DNA of 53,795 nucleotides. Source: JBCBKZ01 sp039026975. Its GTDB lineage: Bacteria > Bacteroidota > Bacteroidia > J057. Both the position numbers and the translations under genes were made by a program. The number at the start of each line of letters is the position of its first letter. Within the stretch, counting starts at the first letter, position 1. This document shows positions 8,169-16,107 of the stretch, piece after piece. The notes beneath the pieces are model-generated. The model did not search any database. It saw nothing but the letters and a program-made list of their open reading frames with translations, and was not told where the DNA came from. The stretch lies in contig JBCCLI010000002.1 in NCBI GenBank assembly GCA_039026975.1, positions 1 through 53,795 of the forward strand. Direction: 5' to 3'.

Positions 8169-10923
8169 ACCATTCTAGCCTGATAAAAACGTTAGGCGTA
8201 AAGCCTAGCATTTTTCTTCTGGTTTCTTCTAAATAGGGAAGCTGTACGGCTTGCTCTCCTACATTACTAGGCATCTCATCTTCCAGCTGTTCATTTGGAT
8301 TCTCCACATTGTAAGACACATCAAAATAGTTATCCCTATTGAAGAGGTTAAAGATGGAGAACCCAACTTTAGCTTTGACAGGCCGTACTTTTCCAATCAG
8401 GACTGTATAGTTAGCGGCTATGTCTACTCGGAAGGTGGAAGGCAGGTTTTCTGAGAATAAATCTCCTGACTCTCTCCCCAAGTTACTGTGGTAGTTATTG
8501 AGCTCCGTAAGGTTCTCCGGCAGGTTAGCTAACGGGTTGATGGGAGGAGGAGTATTTTCCGAAGGAAACCTCTTAAGGAAAACAGCTGTGTAGGGTCTTC
8601 CACTCGTAAATGAAAACTGAGTAGACAGGTCCCAGTGCGTGGAAGAATACACATGTGTCCAATTAGCAATATGCCGAATGTCATGTGGTGCAGGGATATC
8701 CCCATCAACTCCTTCAATATCCGGGAAGTTATAGGTTACTTTCCCAAGAGAATACCCAATCCAGTTCTGGTATCTACCCCATTTTTTCTTAATCCATACA
8801 TCTAATCCCCTCATATTTCCTCTTCCCCGTGAAGAAATTTCATCTTGGAAGGATCTGTCTTCCTCTCTGAGGTTGAAGAAGGAGGCTAAATTATTTTTGG
8901 AGTTACGGTCATAGGCTGAGAGCTCAATCTGCCAATCATCCTTATTCCAAAAGGCTGAAAAGCTAAGATGGTTACTGGTAATGACAGGGTAAGCGTCTCC
9001 TTCAGTAGTTACCCATATATTTTCTCCTACTGTTAGCTCATTATAATCTACTTCCTGGTAAGTATACTGAATAAATTTTCCGGCTGAAGCTTTCAGGCGT
9101 AAGGCGGGCAGTGGAAAGTATGAGACAGAGACCCTAGGCTCCCAGAATTTTCTCTGGTTGGTATTGATGGTATTAAATCTGATCCCAGACCTTATATACC
9201 ACTTTTCATTTCGGTATTCATGCTGTAAATAAGGAGAAACCACATAATTAGTAATATCTGCAGAGTCCCCCTCAAAATAATCATCAGATAAGGAGAAAGT
9301 CCTGGTATAGCTCACATTATTTTGTGAGATGTCTATCCCTCCCATGAGGGTATGCTGACCATAGGTAGCAGTATGTAGTAGGGATAATTTATGCTCCAGC
9401 ATGAGGTTCTCCATATACTGAGTAATCCTTTCCATATCATCAATCAGGAGGATATCCTGTAGGTTCTGTTCATTTTTATAGTTAGAGTGAAGTAGCCTGA
9501 TAGCGGTATTTTGATCCTTACGCCAATTATGCTCCATTTCCATGCTGAGCCCCCAGTTATTGAGAGAAACCTCATTGAAAGACTGCCACCAGGTAATATC
9601 AGGCGTGCCTTCCAGAAAATCACTATCTAACCTATCTCTTCCCTGATAGAAGCTTAAGGACACCTTATCCTGCTTGGTGGGAAAGAATACCCACTTGGCA
9701 TTAATATCTTCAAAGTTAAATACTGGATTAAACTCTACATTATATCCTGGTTCATTTCTGGCATCTTGTTCATCATACTTATTTTCTCTTAGTCTCCCTT
9801 CCTGAAAGACTCTGTCAAACAGCTTCCTGTAAAAGCGGCTTTCCATCCAGTCTGTGTAGGATTTCCTGATGGATAGCAGCAGGACGGAATTATTGGTAGT
9901 AGGCACTTCTACAAATCCGTGGGCATGGAGGAGATTCGCGCCTACCCCTGCTTTTAGGAGTCCCAGGGTGTCTGGCCTACCCGTAATGTCTATGACACCA
10001 GCTACTCTTCCCCCATACTCCACTCCGTAATCTCCTCTGTAGACTTCTACCTTCTGGCTGATGTAAGGGTTAAAGGGGGAGTACATCCCAAAGAAATGAG
10101 AAAGGTGGTAGATAGGTATATTATCCCATATGAGTAGATTTTGGTCAGGGGTGCCGCCTCTTATATGCAGTTGACCAGCAGATTCATTGCTGCTGTTGAT
10201 CCCAGGAATTTGTTGGGCAGTACGTAGGATGTCCGGTTCTCCCCATCCAGGTAAGGCAGTAAATTCTCTGGGGATAATAGTAATCTCCCCCTTTTCTCCT
10301 CCCAACTGGATAGGAGGTATTTTTTCTTTGGTGATAATGACATCCGCTAAGGTGCTAGCTAAAGGTGAAAGTGGGATTACTTTGCTTACAGAATCTCCAA
10401 AGGTAGATACTGCTATCTTTTGAGGTAAGTATCCCATCCTGCGGATCAGTAAAGAGTCTGTTTTATCAGAGGAAACCACTAGTTGAAAGGAGCCATATTC
10501 ATCTGTGTAGACGCCTTTTTTACTTCCCATGATTTGGATACCTGCATAAGAGATCACCTCTTTAGATTGCTGGTCTAGGATTCTTCCCCTGATCACTGTA
10601 GTAGGTCTTTTTTTCTGTGATGAGAGATCCATAGGCATAATCACCACAAAGCCCTCAGCTACTTCACGAAAGCTAAGCTGGTGGGGACTCAATATATTCT
10701 TAAGTGTACTGGCAAGATCAGGCCCTGAAAAAGAGGAGGAAGTAGTTAGGTTCTTAAGAATGCTTACCTCATAAGAAAAGGTAACTTGATATTGCTTTTC
10801 CAGTATATCTAAGGCTTTAATACAGGGAATTTCTTTCTCTTTTTTGGACAATAAAAATCCTTGCCCTATCCCTGATGGGCTTAAGAGAAAGATAATACAC
10901 ACCGCTAGTAGAAACCTCAGCAT
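8167..10923 (-). CDS. TonB-dependent outer-membrane receptor with STN signalling domain
   Basis: A 918-residue outer-membrane transporter. After a signal peptide (about 1-20) comes an STN domain (about 24-97), used to contact an inner-membrane FecR. It is followed by a carboxypeptidase-regulatory-like beta-sandwich (about 108-185; IRGRILDQQSKEVISYAGIQI), a plug domain (about 215-320; LRTAQQIPGINSSNESAGQLHIRGG and VEVYRGDYGVEYGGRVAGVID) and a long beta-barrel ending in FTPNVFIRLEW, with the C-terminal aromatic typical of barrels. It is the last gene of a sigma - FecR - receptor operon, 16 nt after fecR. There is no SusD-like gene, so a glycan-uptake role is not supported; an iron-chelate, peptide or other small ligand is more likely, but the substrate is unknown. 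Confidence 0.92.
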   Translation of the reverse strand: MLRFLLAVCIIFLLSPSGIGQGFLLSKKEKEIPCIKALDILEKQYQVTFSYEVSILKNLTTSSSFSGPDLASTLKNILSPHQLSFREVAEGFVVIMPMDLSSQKKRPTTVIRGRILDQQSKEVISYAGIQIMGSKKGVYTDEYGSFQLVVSSDKTDSLLIRRMGYLPQKIAVSTFGDSVSKVIPLSPLASTLADVIITKEKIPPIQLGGEKGEITIIPREFTALPGWGEPDILRTAQQIPGINSSNESAGQLHIRGGTPDQNLLIWDNIPIYHLSHFFGMYSPFNPYISQKVEVYRGDYGVEYGGRVAGVIDITGRPDTLGLLKAGVGANLLHAHGFVEVPTTNNSVLLLSIRKSYTDWMESRFYRKLFDRVFQEGRLRENKYDEQDARNEPGYNVEFNPVFNFEDINAKWVFFPTKQDKVSLSFYQGRDRLDSDFLEGTPDITWWQSFNEVSLNNWGLSMEMEHNWRKDQNTAIRLLHSNYKNEQNLQDILLIDDMERITQYMENLMLEHKLSLLHTATYGQHTLMGGIDISQNNVSYTRTFSLSDDYFEGDSADITNYVVSPYLQHEYRNEKWYIRSGIRFNTINTNQRKFWEPRVSVSYFPLPALRLKASAGKFIQYTYQEVDYNELTVGENIWVTTEGDAYPVITSNHLSFSAFWNKDDWQIELSAYDRNSKNNLASFFNLREEDRSFQDEISSRGRGNMRGLDVWIKKKWGRYQNWIGYSLGKVTYNFPDIEGVDGDIPAPHDIRHIANWTHVYSSTHWDLSTQFSFTSGRPYTAVFLKRFPSENTPPPINPLANLPENLTELNNYHSNLGRESGDLFSENLPSTFRVDIAANYTVLIGKVRPVKAKVGFSIFNLFNRDNYFDVSYNVENPNEQLEDEMPSNVGEQAVQLPYLEETRRKMLGFTPNVFIRLEW

Positions 10924-10939
10924 CTACTTTGATCAAAAG

Positions 10940-11869
10940 TTATTTTTTGTAAACGCGATAGGTGTTTGGGCCAGTTTCTTTATAGGTTAAGGTTGGAATA
11001 CTTTGAATAACAATGTTAAGGGCTTCTTCTATGCTTTTTTCATGTGGAAAACCACCATTGTAAAGTGTGTCAGGATTTTCATGCACAATTTTCACATCAA
11101 ATTGTCTTTCTATTTCTTCCAGTACCTCATAGACAGGTGTATTCTTGAAAGTGGATGTTCCTCTAGTCCAGCTAGGCTTAGTGGCAGTATCCTCCATGGT
11201 TTTCATTTCATCTTGTATAACTACTACTCCTTCTCCTGGGGTTAGGGTACTTTGATTACCAGCACCACTTACCCTGACCTTACCTGTGTAGCAGAATACT
11301 TCCAGCTTCTGGTTTCGGTTTCTTACGTTGAAGCTGGTACCTAAAACGGTAACTTCTCCCATCTCTGTTTTTACCCTGAAAGTGGAGCCTTCCTCTACCT
11401 CAAAATAAGCTTCTCCTGACAGCTCTATCAGCCTGTTCTCTTCCCATCCCCTTGTCTGGTAGGTAATGCGGGAGTCTGAGTTAAGGGTAATTACTGATTG
11501 ATCTGGGAGGGTATGTTCAGCTTTTTCTACATAAAGGGTAGAAACAGTAGTGCTACCGAGTAAGGAGAATACCCATGCGCCTACTGCCAGTAGTAAAACT
11601 CCTGCCGCTACTGCCCATAACCACCGTCTTGCTGATACCACTTTAGTAGGCGGTCTTACATCTTCCTCCTTCATGGGGAAGCCAGATTTACTAACGAAAG
11701 ATTCCCATGCCAGGTCCTCATCCAGTTTGGGCATTTCCAGTTTATCTACTGATTGTAGGAATGACTGGAGCTGCTTTCCATCCTCAGACTGAGACAGATC
11801 ATCGGATTCCTCCTTAGGGAGGTTTCCGCTAAGCCACTTGGCCCATTTCATGTCATCTTCCTGTTGCAT
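10940..11869 (-). CDS. FecR-family anti-sigma factor
   Basis: A 309-residue single-pass inner-membrane regulator. The N-terminal cytoplasmic part (1-87, DMKWAKWLSGNLPKEE) would hold the sigma factor. A membrane helix occupies about 88-110 (WLWAVAAGVLLLAVGAWVFSLL). The FecR periplasmic domain follows (about 115-215; LPDQSVITLNSDSRITY, ELSGEAYFEVEEG, VTVLGTSFNVR), and then a DUF4974-like STN-related domain (about 240-305; VYEVLEEIERQFDVKIV). By family analogy it receives the signal from the STN domain of the downstream receptor and releases the upstream sigma factor. It lies 41 nt after the sigma gene. Confidence 0.92.
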   Translation of the reverse strand: MQQEDDMKWAKWLSGNLPKEESDDLSQSEDGKQLQSFLQSVDKLEMPKLDEDLAWESFVSKSGFPMKEEDVRPPTKVVSARRWLWAVAAGVLLLAVGAWVFSLLGSTTVSTLYVEKAEHTLPDQSVITLNSDSRITYQTRGWEENRLIELSGEAYFEVEEGSTFRVKTEMGEVTVLGTSFNVRNRNQKLEVFCYTGKVRVSGAGNQSTLTPGEGVVVIQDEMKTMEDTATKPSWTRGTSTFKNTPVYEVLEEIERQFDVKIVHENPDTLYNGGFPHEKSIEEALNIVIQSIPTLTYKETGPNTYRVYKK

Positions 11870-11910
11870 ATCTATCTTCCAAACGATAAATCATAGGACA
11901 TCCCCTACCT

Positions 11911-12420
11911 TTAAATAGGGAGTTTATGTTTTTTTATGATAATAAGTGCTTTGTGCATTCTTTTTTCCACTGCTTTCACAGAAATCTCCAATCTATCACT
12001 GATTTCCTGATAGGTGAGGCCTTCCATTCTATTCATGAGGAATACCACTCTACTTTTTTCAGGTAGCTCAGATATTACCCGCTCTATAAATGCCTGATAT
12101 TCCTGAACTTCCAGGTGGAAGGCAGGATCTTCCGAGTCCTGTTGCTTACTGGGTCTTTGTTGGAATTTTAATACTACCTTCTGGTGTTTCACCTGATCCA
12201 GGTAAAGGTTATTAGCTACCCTATATAAGAAACTCTTAGCTTTCACCTCAGGTACCTTATCTGCATGCTGCCACAGCCTAATAAATGATTCCTGGGCTAT
12301 GTCTTCCGCCAGCTGTAAGTCTCCGCACTTATAATAAATGAAATTCCTAATGGCTCCCAGGTACTGAGTAAACAGCGACCTAAATAGTAGGGGATCTGAT
12401 ATGTTTGGGGCACCTTCCAA
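11911..12420 (-). CDS. ECF RNA polymerase sigma factor (FecI type)
   Basis: A 169-residue ECF sigma factor. Region 2 is at about 10-80 (RNFIYYKCGDLQLAEDIAQESFIRLW, then FLYRVANNLYLDQVK) and region 4 at about 110-165 (LPEKSRVVFLMNRMEGLTYQEISDRL with a helix-turn-helix ISVKAVEKRMHKAL). The start must be non-ATG: TTG at 12420 gives MEGAPNISDPLLF, and an in-frame TAG lies about 20 nt upstream. It heads the operon sigma - FecR - TonB receptor and is probably autoregulated through FecR. A TTGACTA-CA-TAGTCAA inverted repeat lies 39 nt upstream of the start. Confidence 0.92.
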   Translation of the reverse strand: MEGAPNISDPLLFRSLFTQYLGAIRNFIYYKCGDLQLAEDIAQESFIRLWQHADKVPEVKAKSFLYRVANNLYLDQVKHQKVVLKFQQRPSKQQDSEDPAFHLEVQEYQAFIERVISELPEKSRVVFLMNRMEGLTYQEISDRLEISVKAVEKRMHKALIIIKKHKLPI

Positions 12421-12458
12421 GGGACTAGGAAAATCCAGCTATTAATCTGTATGATGTA

Positions 12459-12474
12459 TTGACTACATAGTCAA
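12459..12474. repeat. inverted repeat upstream of the sigma-factor gene
   Basis: ttgactacatagtcaa has two 7-nt perfect arms (TTGACTA / TAGTCAA) around a 2-nt centre. The size and symmetry suit a dimeric regulator operator. It lies about 40 nt upstream of the TTG start of the ECF sigma gene. No function can be shown from sequence alone. Confidence 0.35.
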
Positions 12475-12579
12475 AAACAGTTCCAATCTTTATGAATCAA
12501 AGTTTATGCTTTCTAGGCTTATTAGCAAGTCATAAAAAAATTCTCTCAATTTAAACCCTTATTAATTTTTCTAATCAAA

Positions 12580-12672
12580 AGGTAGGGGATAGGTAATACA
12601 TCCTCGTTTAGACTTCAAAAGTGTGATGAGATAATCCCTAACAATCGGAGGGCTGTAATAGGCCCTCTTTTT
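12580..12672 (+). ncRNA. candidate small structured RNA ending in a terminator
   Basis: The region between the divergent sigma operon and the exopolysaccharide locus carries forward-strand terminators with no forward gene upstream of them. Before the first terminator, TAGGG-G-AT (about 12582-12591) can pair with AATCCCTA (about 12634-12641) with one bulged G, enclosing smaller helices such as ACTT-CAA-AAGT. This suggests a roughly 90-nt folded transcript. No promoter with a clean TAnnTTTG box was found and no known RNA family is recognised, so this is only a candidate. The rest of 12421-12911 holds the inverted repeat, terminators and promoter listed separately. Confidence 0.3.
12648..12672 (+). 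terminator. rho-independent terminator (forward)
   Basis: GAGGGC (12648-12653) and GCCCTC (12662-12667) pair perfectly around an 8-nt loop and are followed by five T. There is no forward coding gene upstream. Confidence 0.7.
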
Positions 12673-12704
12673 AAGAGGTTTTTCTCTTATTTGTAGGCGT
12701 TCAG

Positions 12705-12733
12705 GCCCTGATAGTTTCTATTAGGGCTTTTTT
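12705..12733 (+). terminator. second rho-independent terminator (forward)
   Basis: gccctgatag (12705-12714) and ctattagggc (12718-12727) form a 10-bp stem with one G-T pair and a 3-nt loop, followed by six T. It is 32 nt after the first terminator, and a small taagag/ctctta hairpin (12672-12689) lies between them. Confidence 0.75.
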
Positions 12734-12799
12734 ATAACAGGTATTTGATCTTTTCTATCAAAATGATGAAGGTTCTTACCTGATTAATGTATCTATGGT

Positions 12800-12832
12800 T
12801 TTGTTGGCTGTTTATCTTCCAAAATATCTTTT
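12800..12832 (+). promoter_or_regulatory. candidate promoter of the exopolysaccharide locus
   Basis: TTTG (12800-12803), 21 nt spacing and TATCTTTT (12825-12832) fit the Bacteroidota TTTG / TAnnTTTG pattern with one mismatch. The first gene starts about 80 nt downstream (ATG 12912), leaving room for a leader. Confidence 0.4.
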
Positions 12833-12911
12833 TATTACCATTCCCATCCTGTAAACAGTCTTTCATCGAAAAACTGCCAAGTCGTAATGCCAATATTTGA
12901 ACATTGTTCAT

Positions 12912-14363
12912 ATGGCAACCGGAGCAGATTATTTAGCGAGCTGGAATATTAGAATAGCCGTCCTAGGAATGGGGCTACTTTTTGGGCTACTCATAAGCCA
13001 AGGTGGTTTAGTGGTGGCGGTAGGTATTTTAGGCCTTCCCATCATCATCTGGCTGATCTCCCAATCCTTCCTGACGCCCAGATTTGCGCTATTCTTGACT
13101 TTAGTCATGAGCTTTCTAAGTGCAGGCCTAGCCAGGTATGTGAAAATACCCTGGGGCTTGACCCTAGATGCACTCCTGGTGGTGGCCTGGGTAGGGGTCT
13201 TTTTTCAGAATTTCAGGAAGAAAGAATGGAAAGCGCTGAATAATGACCTGTGTTGGATTACCCTTCTGTGGTATGGGTTCATTCTACTGGAATTAGCCAA
13301 TCCCCAGGCCATCAGTGTAGTGGCATGGTTCTACGCCATGAGGGGAGTAGGCTTTTATATGCTGCTAACCATCACCCTGGTATTCCTTCTCTACAGACAT
13401 CATACACACCTGGATAAGTTTCTCATCAATATAGCTGTGTTATCCCTCTTAGGAACACTATGGGGATTTAAACAGCAACTTATAGGGACTGATTGGGCGG
13501 AAGATTACTGGCTTTGGGTAGAAGATCATCAGGATGAACATGTGCTTTTCGGGGTGCTCAGGGTTTTCTCCTTTTACAGTGATGCCGGGCAGTTTGGGGC
13601 TTCCCAAGCTATGATGTCCTTGATGTTTGGAATAATGGCGGTAGGTCCAGGAAAGTTGAAATATAGACTTGCCTGTGGAATAGTAGCCTTTCTTACATTC
13701 CTAGGGTTTGCCATATCCGGTACTAGAGGTGCTTTAGCAGTTCCCGCCTTTGGTGGACTGTTATTTCTCATTCTCACTAAAAACTTTAAGATCCTTACAG
13801 CCGGCCTGGCAGCTGGTGCCACCATCTTCATTATTCTCAAATACACCTTTTTATTCCAGGGGGTAGAACAGGTTAGGCGGATGCGTACCGCCCTAGATCC
13901 TAATAACCCCTCCTTACTGGTGAGGTTAGAGAATCAGAAGACTTTTCGCAGGTACTTGGCAGATAAGCCCGTAGGAGGCGGAATAGGAACTGCCGGCTTT
14001 TGGGGATACAGATTCAGTCCTGATACCTTGCTTGCCAATACGGCTACGGACAGCTGGTATGTTAAAATATGGGCTGAAACAGGCATTATAGGGCTATGCC
14101 TACACATCATGTACCTGGGGTATGTGCTAGGGAAAGGAGGCTATATCGTTTGGCACCTGAAAGATCCTGTGCTGAAATATAAGATCATGGCCATCTACTC
14201 TGGTATGGGGGGGGTGATCATAGCCAGTTATGGAAATCAGGTGTTTGGGCAGATGCCCACAGGCATGGTTATGAACCTCATCATCCCTTTTGTTTTTCTC
14301 GCTCCACACTTTGACCAACAACTTCAACAGGAAAATATAAAACCAGCAGAGTTATGCAGCTAG
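12912..14363 (+). CDS. O-antigen ligase / Wzy-type polysaccharide polymerase-like membrane protein
   Basis: About 483 residues from ATG 12912 (MATGADYLASWNIR); a TTG five codons upstream is less likely. The protein has about a dozen hydrophobic segments and a large periplasmic loop in the second half (about 310-390: RMRTALDPNNPSLLVRLENQ, ADKPVGGGIGTAGFWG, ATDSWYVKIWAETGIIGL), as in the Wzy_C / O-antigen ligase family. It would polymerise repeat units or ligate glycan at the outer face of the inner membrane. It is the first gene of the exopolysaccharide locus and overlaps the next gene by 10 nt. Polymerase versus ligase cannot be separated by eye; polymerase fits the presence of a flippase and a Wzc. 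Confidence 0.75.
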   Translation: MATGADYLASWNIRIAVLGMGLLFGLLISQGGLVVAVGILGLPIIIWLISQSFLTPRFALFLTLVMSFLSAGLARYVKIPWGLTLDALLVVAWVGVFFQNFRKKEWKALNNDLCWITLLWYGFILLELANPQAISVVAWFYAMRGVGFYMLLTITLVFLLYRHHTHLDKFLINIAVLSLLGTLWGFKQQLIGTDWAEDYWLWVEDHQDEHVLFGVLRVFSFYSDAGQFGASQAMMSLMFGIMAVGPGKLKYRLACGIVAFLTFLGFAISGTRGALAVPAFGGLLFLILTKNFKILTAGLAAGATIFIILKYTFLFQGVEQVRRMRTALDPNNPSLLVRLENQKTFRRYLADKPVGGGIGTAGFWGYRFSPDTLLANTATDSWYVKIWAETGIIGLCLHIMYLGYVLGKGGYIVWHLKDPVLKYKIMAIYSGMGGVIIASYGNQVFGQMPTGMVMNLIIPFVFLAPHFDQQLQQENIKPAELCS

Positions 14364-15154
14364 AATTTGGTGCTTACCAACATGAAATGAGCGAGCGTAT
14401 GCTTCGCTTTCCCAAGCTTTCTAAAGTAGTAAGAGGCATTTTTGGGTATACAGGCATAGGAAATTATGCCAGATATAAGGTTTACAAAGACCTACTGAAA
14501 GAAATCCCCTTAAGAGAGGCAGAGAAAATTCTGGACCTAGGGTGTGGGTATGGAGAATACTCCTTTATGCTGGCAGACGCACTCCCTGATACCCAGATTA
14601 CTGCCCTGGATGTGGTAGGAGAAAAGACCGCCTTAATAGACAGGGTGATTCATAGGCACCAGAAAAAGAACCTGACCACCTTTACGGGAAAGGTAGATCA
14701 GCTTTCTGAGACAGGTTTTGACTTCATTTTTTCAGTAGACGTGTTTGAGCATATAGATCCTGCTGACATGCCTTTCAAAGACTGTATGGACCGCTTGGCG
14801 GTAGGAGGCCATCTGTTAGTGAAAATTCCCAATAAGACCCAGCGTACCTTGTTTCCGGATAGCTGGTTTGAAGAACATCATGACTGGCTGGAGGATGAGC
14901 ATATAGGTCAGATTTATGACCTGGATGGGCTTGTAAATAGATTTAAAGACGAGGGATTTGAAATAGTATACGCTGCCTATTCAGATGGCTGGTGGGCTAG
15001 AATTGCCTGGGAGTTTTGGTACTTATCCAAGAAAGGAGGAGGTATACTACACCTGTTAACCTTACCCATTTCCAAGCTGCTCATTTGGATTGATAGGTTA
15101 GCTAAAACACCCTCAGAGGGAAATGCGATACAAGTGATAGGGAGAAAACCATAG
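14354..15154 (+). CDS. class I SAM-dependent methyltransferase
   Basis: A 266-residue soluble methyltransferase. The SAM-binding motif I is ILDLGCGYGEYS (59-70), followed by ITALDVV (82-88) for the ribose-binding acidic residue and FIFSVDVFEHI (about 125-136). The gene overlaps the polymerase gene by 10 nt and precedes a glycosyltransferase by 5 nt, so it is translationally linked. The context suggests methylation of a sugar, or capping of the glycan chain; the acceptor is not predictable. Confidence 0.85.
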   Translation: MQLEFGAYQHEMSERMLRFPKLSKVVRGIFGYTGIGNYARYKVYKDLLKEIPLREAEKILDLGCGYGEYSFMLADALPDTQITALDVVGEKTALIDRVIHRHQKKNLTTFTGKVDQLSETGFDFIFSVDVFEHIDPADMPFKDCMDRLAVGGHLLVKIPNKTQRTLFPDSWFEEHHDWLEDEHIGQIYDLDGLVNRFKDEGFEIVYAAYSDGWWARIAWEFWYLSKKGGGILHLLTLPISKLLIWIDRLAKTPSEGNAIQVIGRKP

Positions 15155-15159
15155 TAGAT

Positions 15160-16107
15160 ATGGAAGCTAACATAAGAATTTATCCATTGGTTTCTGTGGT
15201 AAGCGTAAACTGGAATCAGGCAGAGGTAACTCGACTGATGCTGGATTCTCTACAGCATATCAGCTATCCTGCTGTAGAGACCTTAGTAGTAGATAATGGG
15301 TCCACTAGGGGGGATCTATCTGATATTTCTTCCATCTATTCCCGTACCAGGCTTATTAGGAGCGAAAAAAACCTAGGATTTGCAGGTGGAAATAACCTGG
15401 CCTTCCCTAATGTAGAAGGAAAATACATTCTCTTACTTAATAATGATACAGAAGTACCTCCCTCTTTTCTAGCACCTTTAGTTTCTTATCTAGAGGAGAA
15501 TCCGCATGTGGGGATAGTTTGCCCTAAGCTGTTTTTCTTTGATCATCAGGATAGGCTACAGTTTGCTGGGGCTACCCCTTTCCATCCTTTGACCATTAGA
15601 AACAAGAAGTTTGGCTTTGGAGAGACAGATCAGGGGCAGTATGATCATATAAAGGAGATAGGCTTCGCTAATGGGGCTTGTATGTTATTCCGGGCCAGTC
15701 TATTGGAAGAAGTGGGGAATCTTTATGAAGGTTACTTTCTCTATTATGAAGAGTTAGATTTCTGCGAAAAAGTAAAAGCAGCAGGGTATGAGATTCATAT
15801 GGTTCCTCAAAGCAAGATCTTCCATAAAGTTTCTTTTACCACCGGAAAAAGAAGCCCCTTAAAAACCTATTACCTCCACAGGAATAGGCTGCTATTCGTG
15901 AGAAGAAATTCCCGGGCTTTCTTTCATCCGTGGGCAGCATGTTATTTCTGGTTAGTGGTTACGCCTGTAAGTATCCTTAAGCATCTGGTTAAAGGGAATT
16001 ATGAGCATGTGAAAGCTCTCCTTAATTCTATTGCATGGTTAAGGTCTCATAATTCTCAAGAAGAAGAGGGAACTACTATAAATATTAAACTAACTAATCC
16101 CATATGA
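15160..16107 (+). CDS. family 2 glycosyltransferase (rhamnosyltransferase-like)
   Basis: A 315-residue GT-A enzyme. The nucleotide-sugar fold is shown by VSVVSVNWNQ (11-20), VVDNGST (43-49), NLGFAGGNN (71-79) and the metal-binding NNDTE (94-98). The acceptor side contains GFANGACMLFRASLLEEVG and FFLYYEELDFCEKVKAAGYEI-type features (about 168-210). The NLGFAGGNN motif is typical of the WcaA / rhamnosyltransferase-like subgroup, although the transferred sugar is not certain. It ends in an ATGA overlap with the next glycosyltransferase. Confidence 0.88.
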   Translation: MEANIRIYPLVSVVSVNWNQAEVTRLMLDSLQHISYPAVETLVVDNGSTRGDLSDISSIYSRTRLIRSEKNLGFAGGNNLAFPNVEGKYILLLNNDTEVPPSFLAPLVSYLEENPHVGIVCPKLFFFDHQDRLQFAGATPFHPLTIRNKKFGFGETDQGQYDHIKEIGFANGACMLFRASLLEEVGNLYEGYFLYYEELDFCEKVKAAGYEIHMVPQSKIFHKVSFTTGKRSPLKTYYLHRNRLLFVRRNSRAFFHPWAACYFWLVVTPVSILKHLVKGNYEHVKALLNSIAWLRSHNSQEEEGTTINIKLTNPI

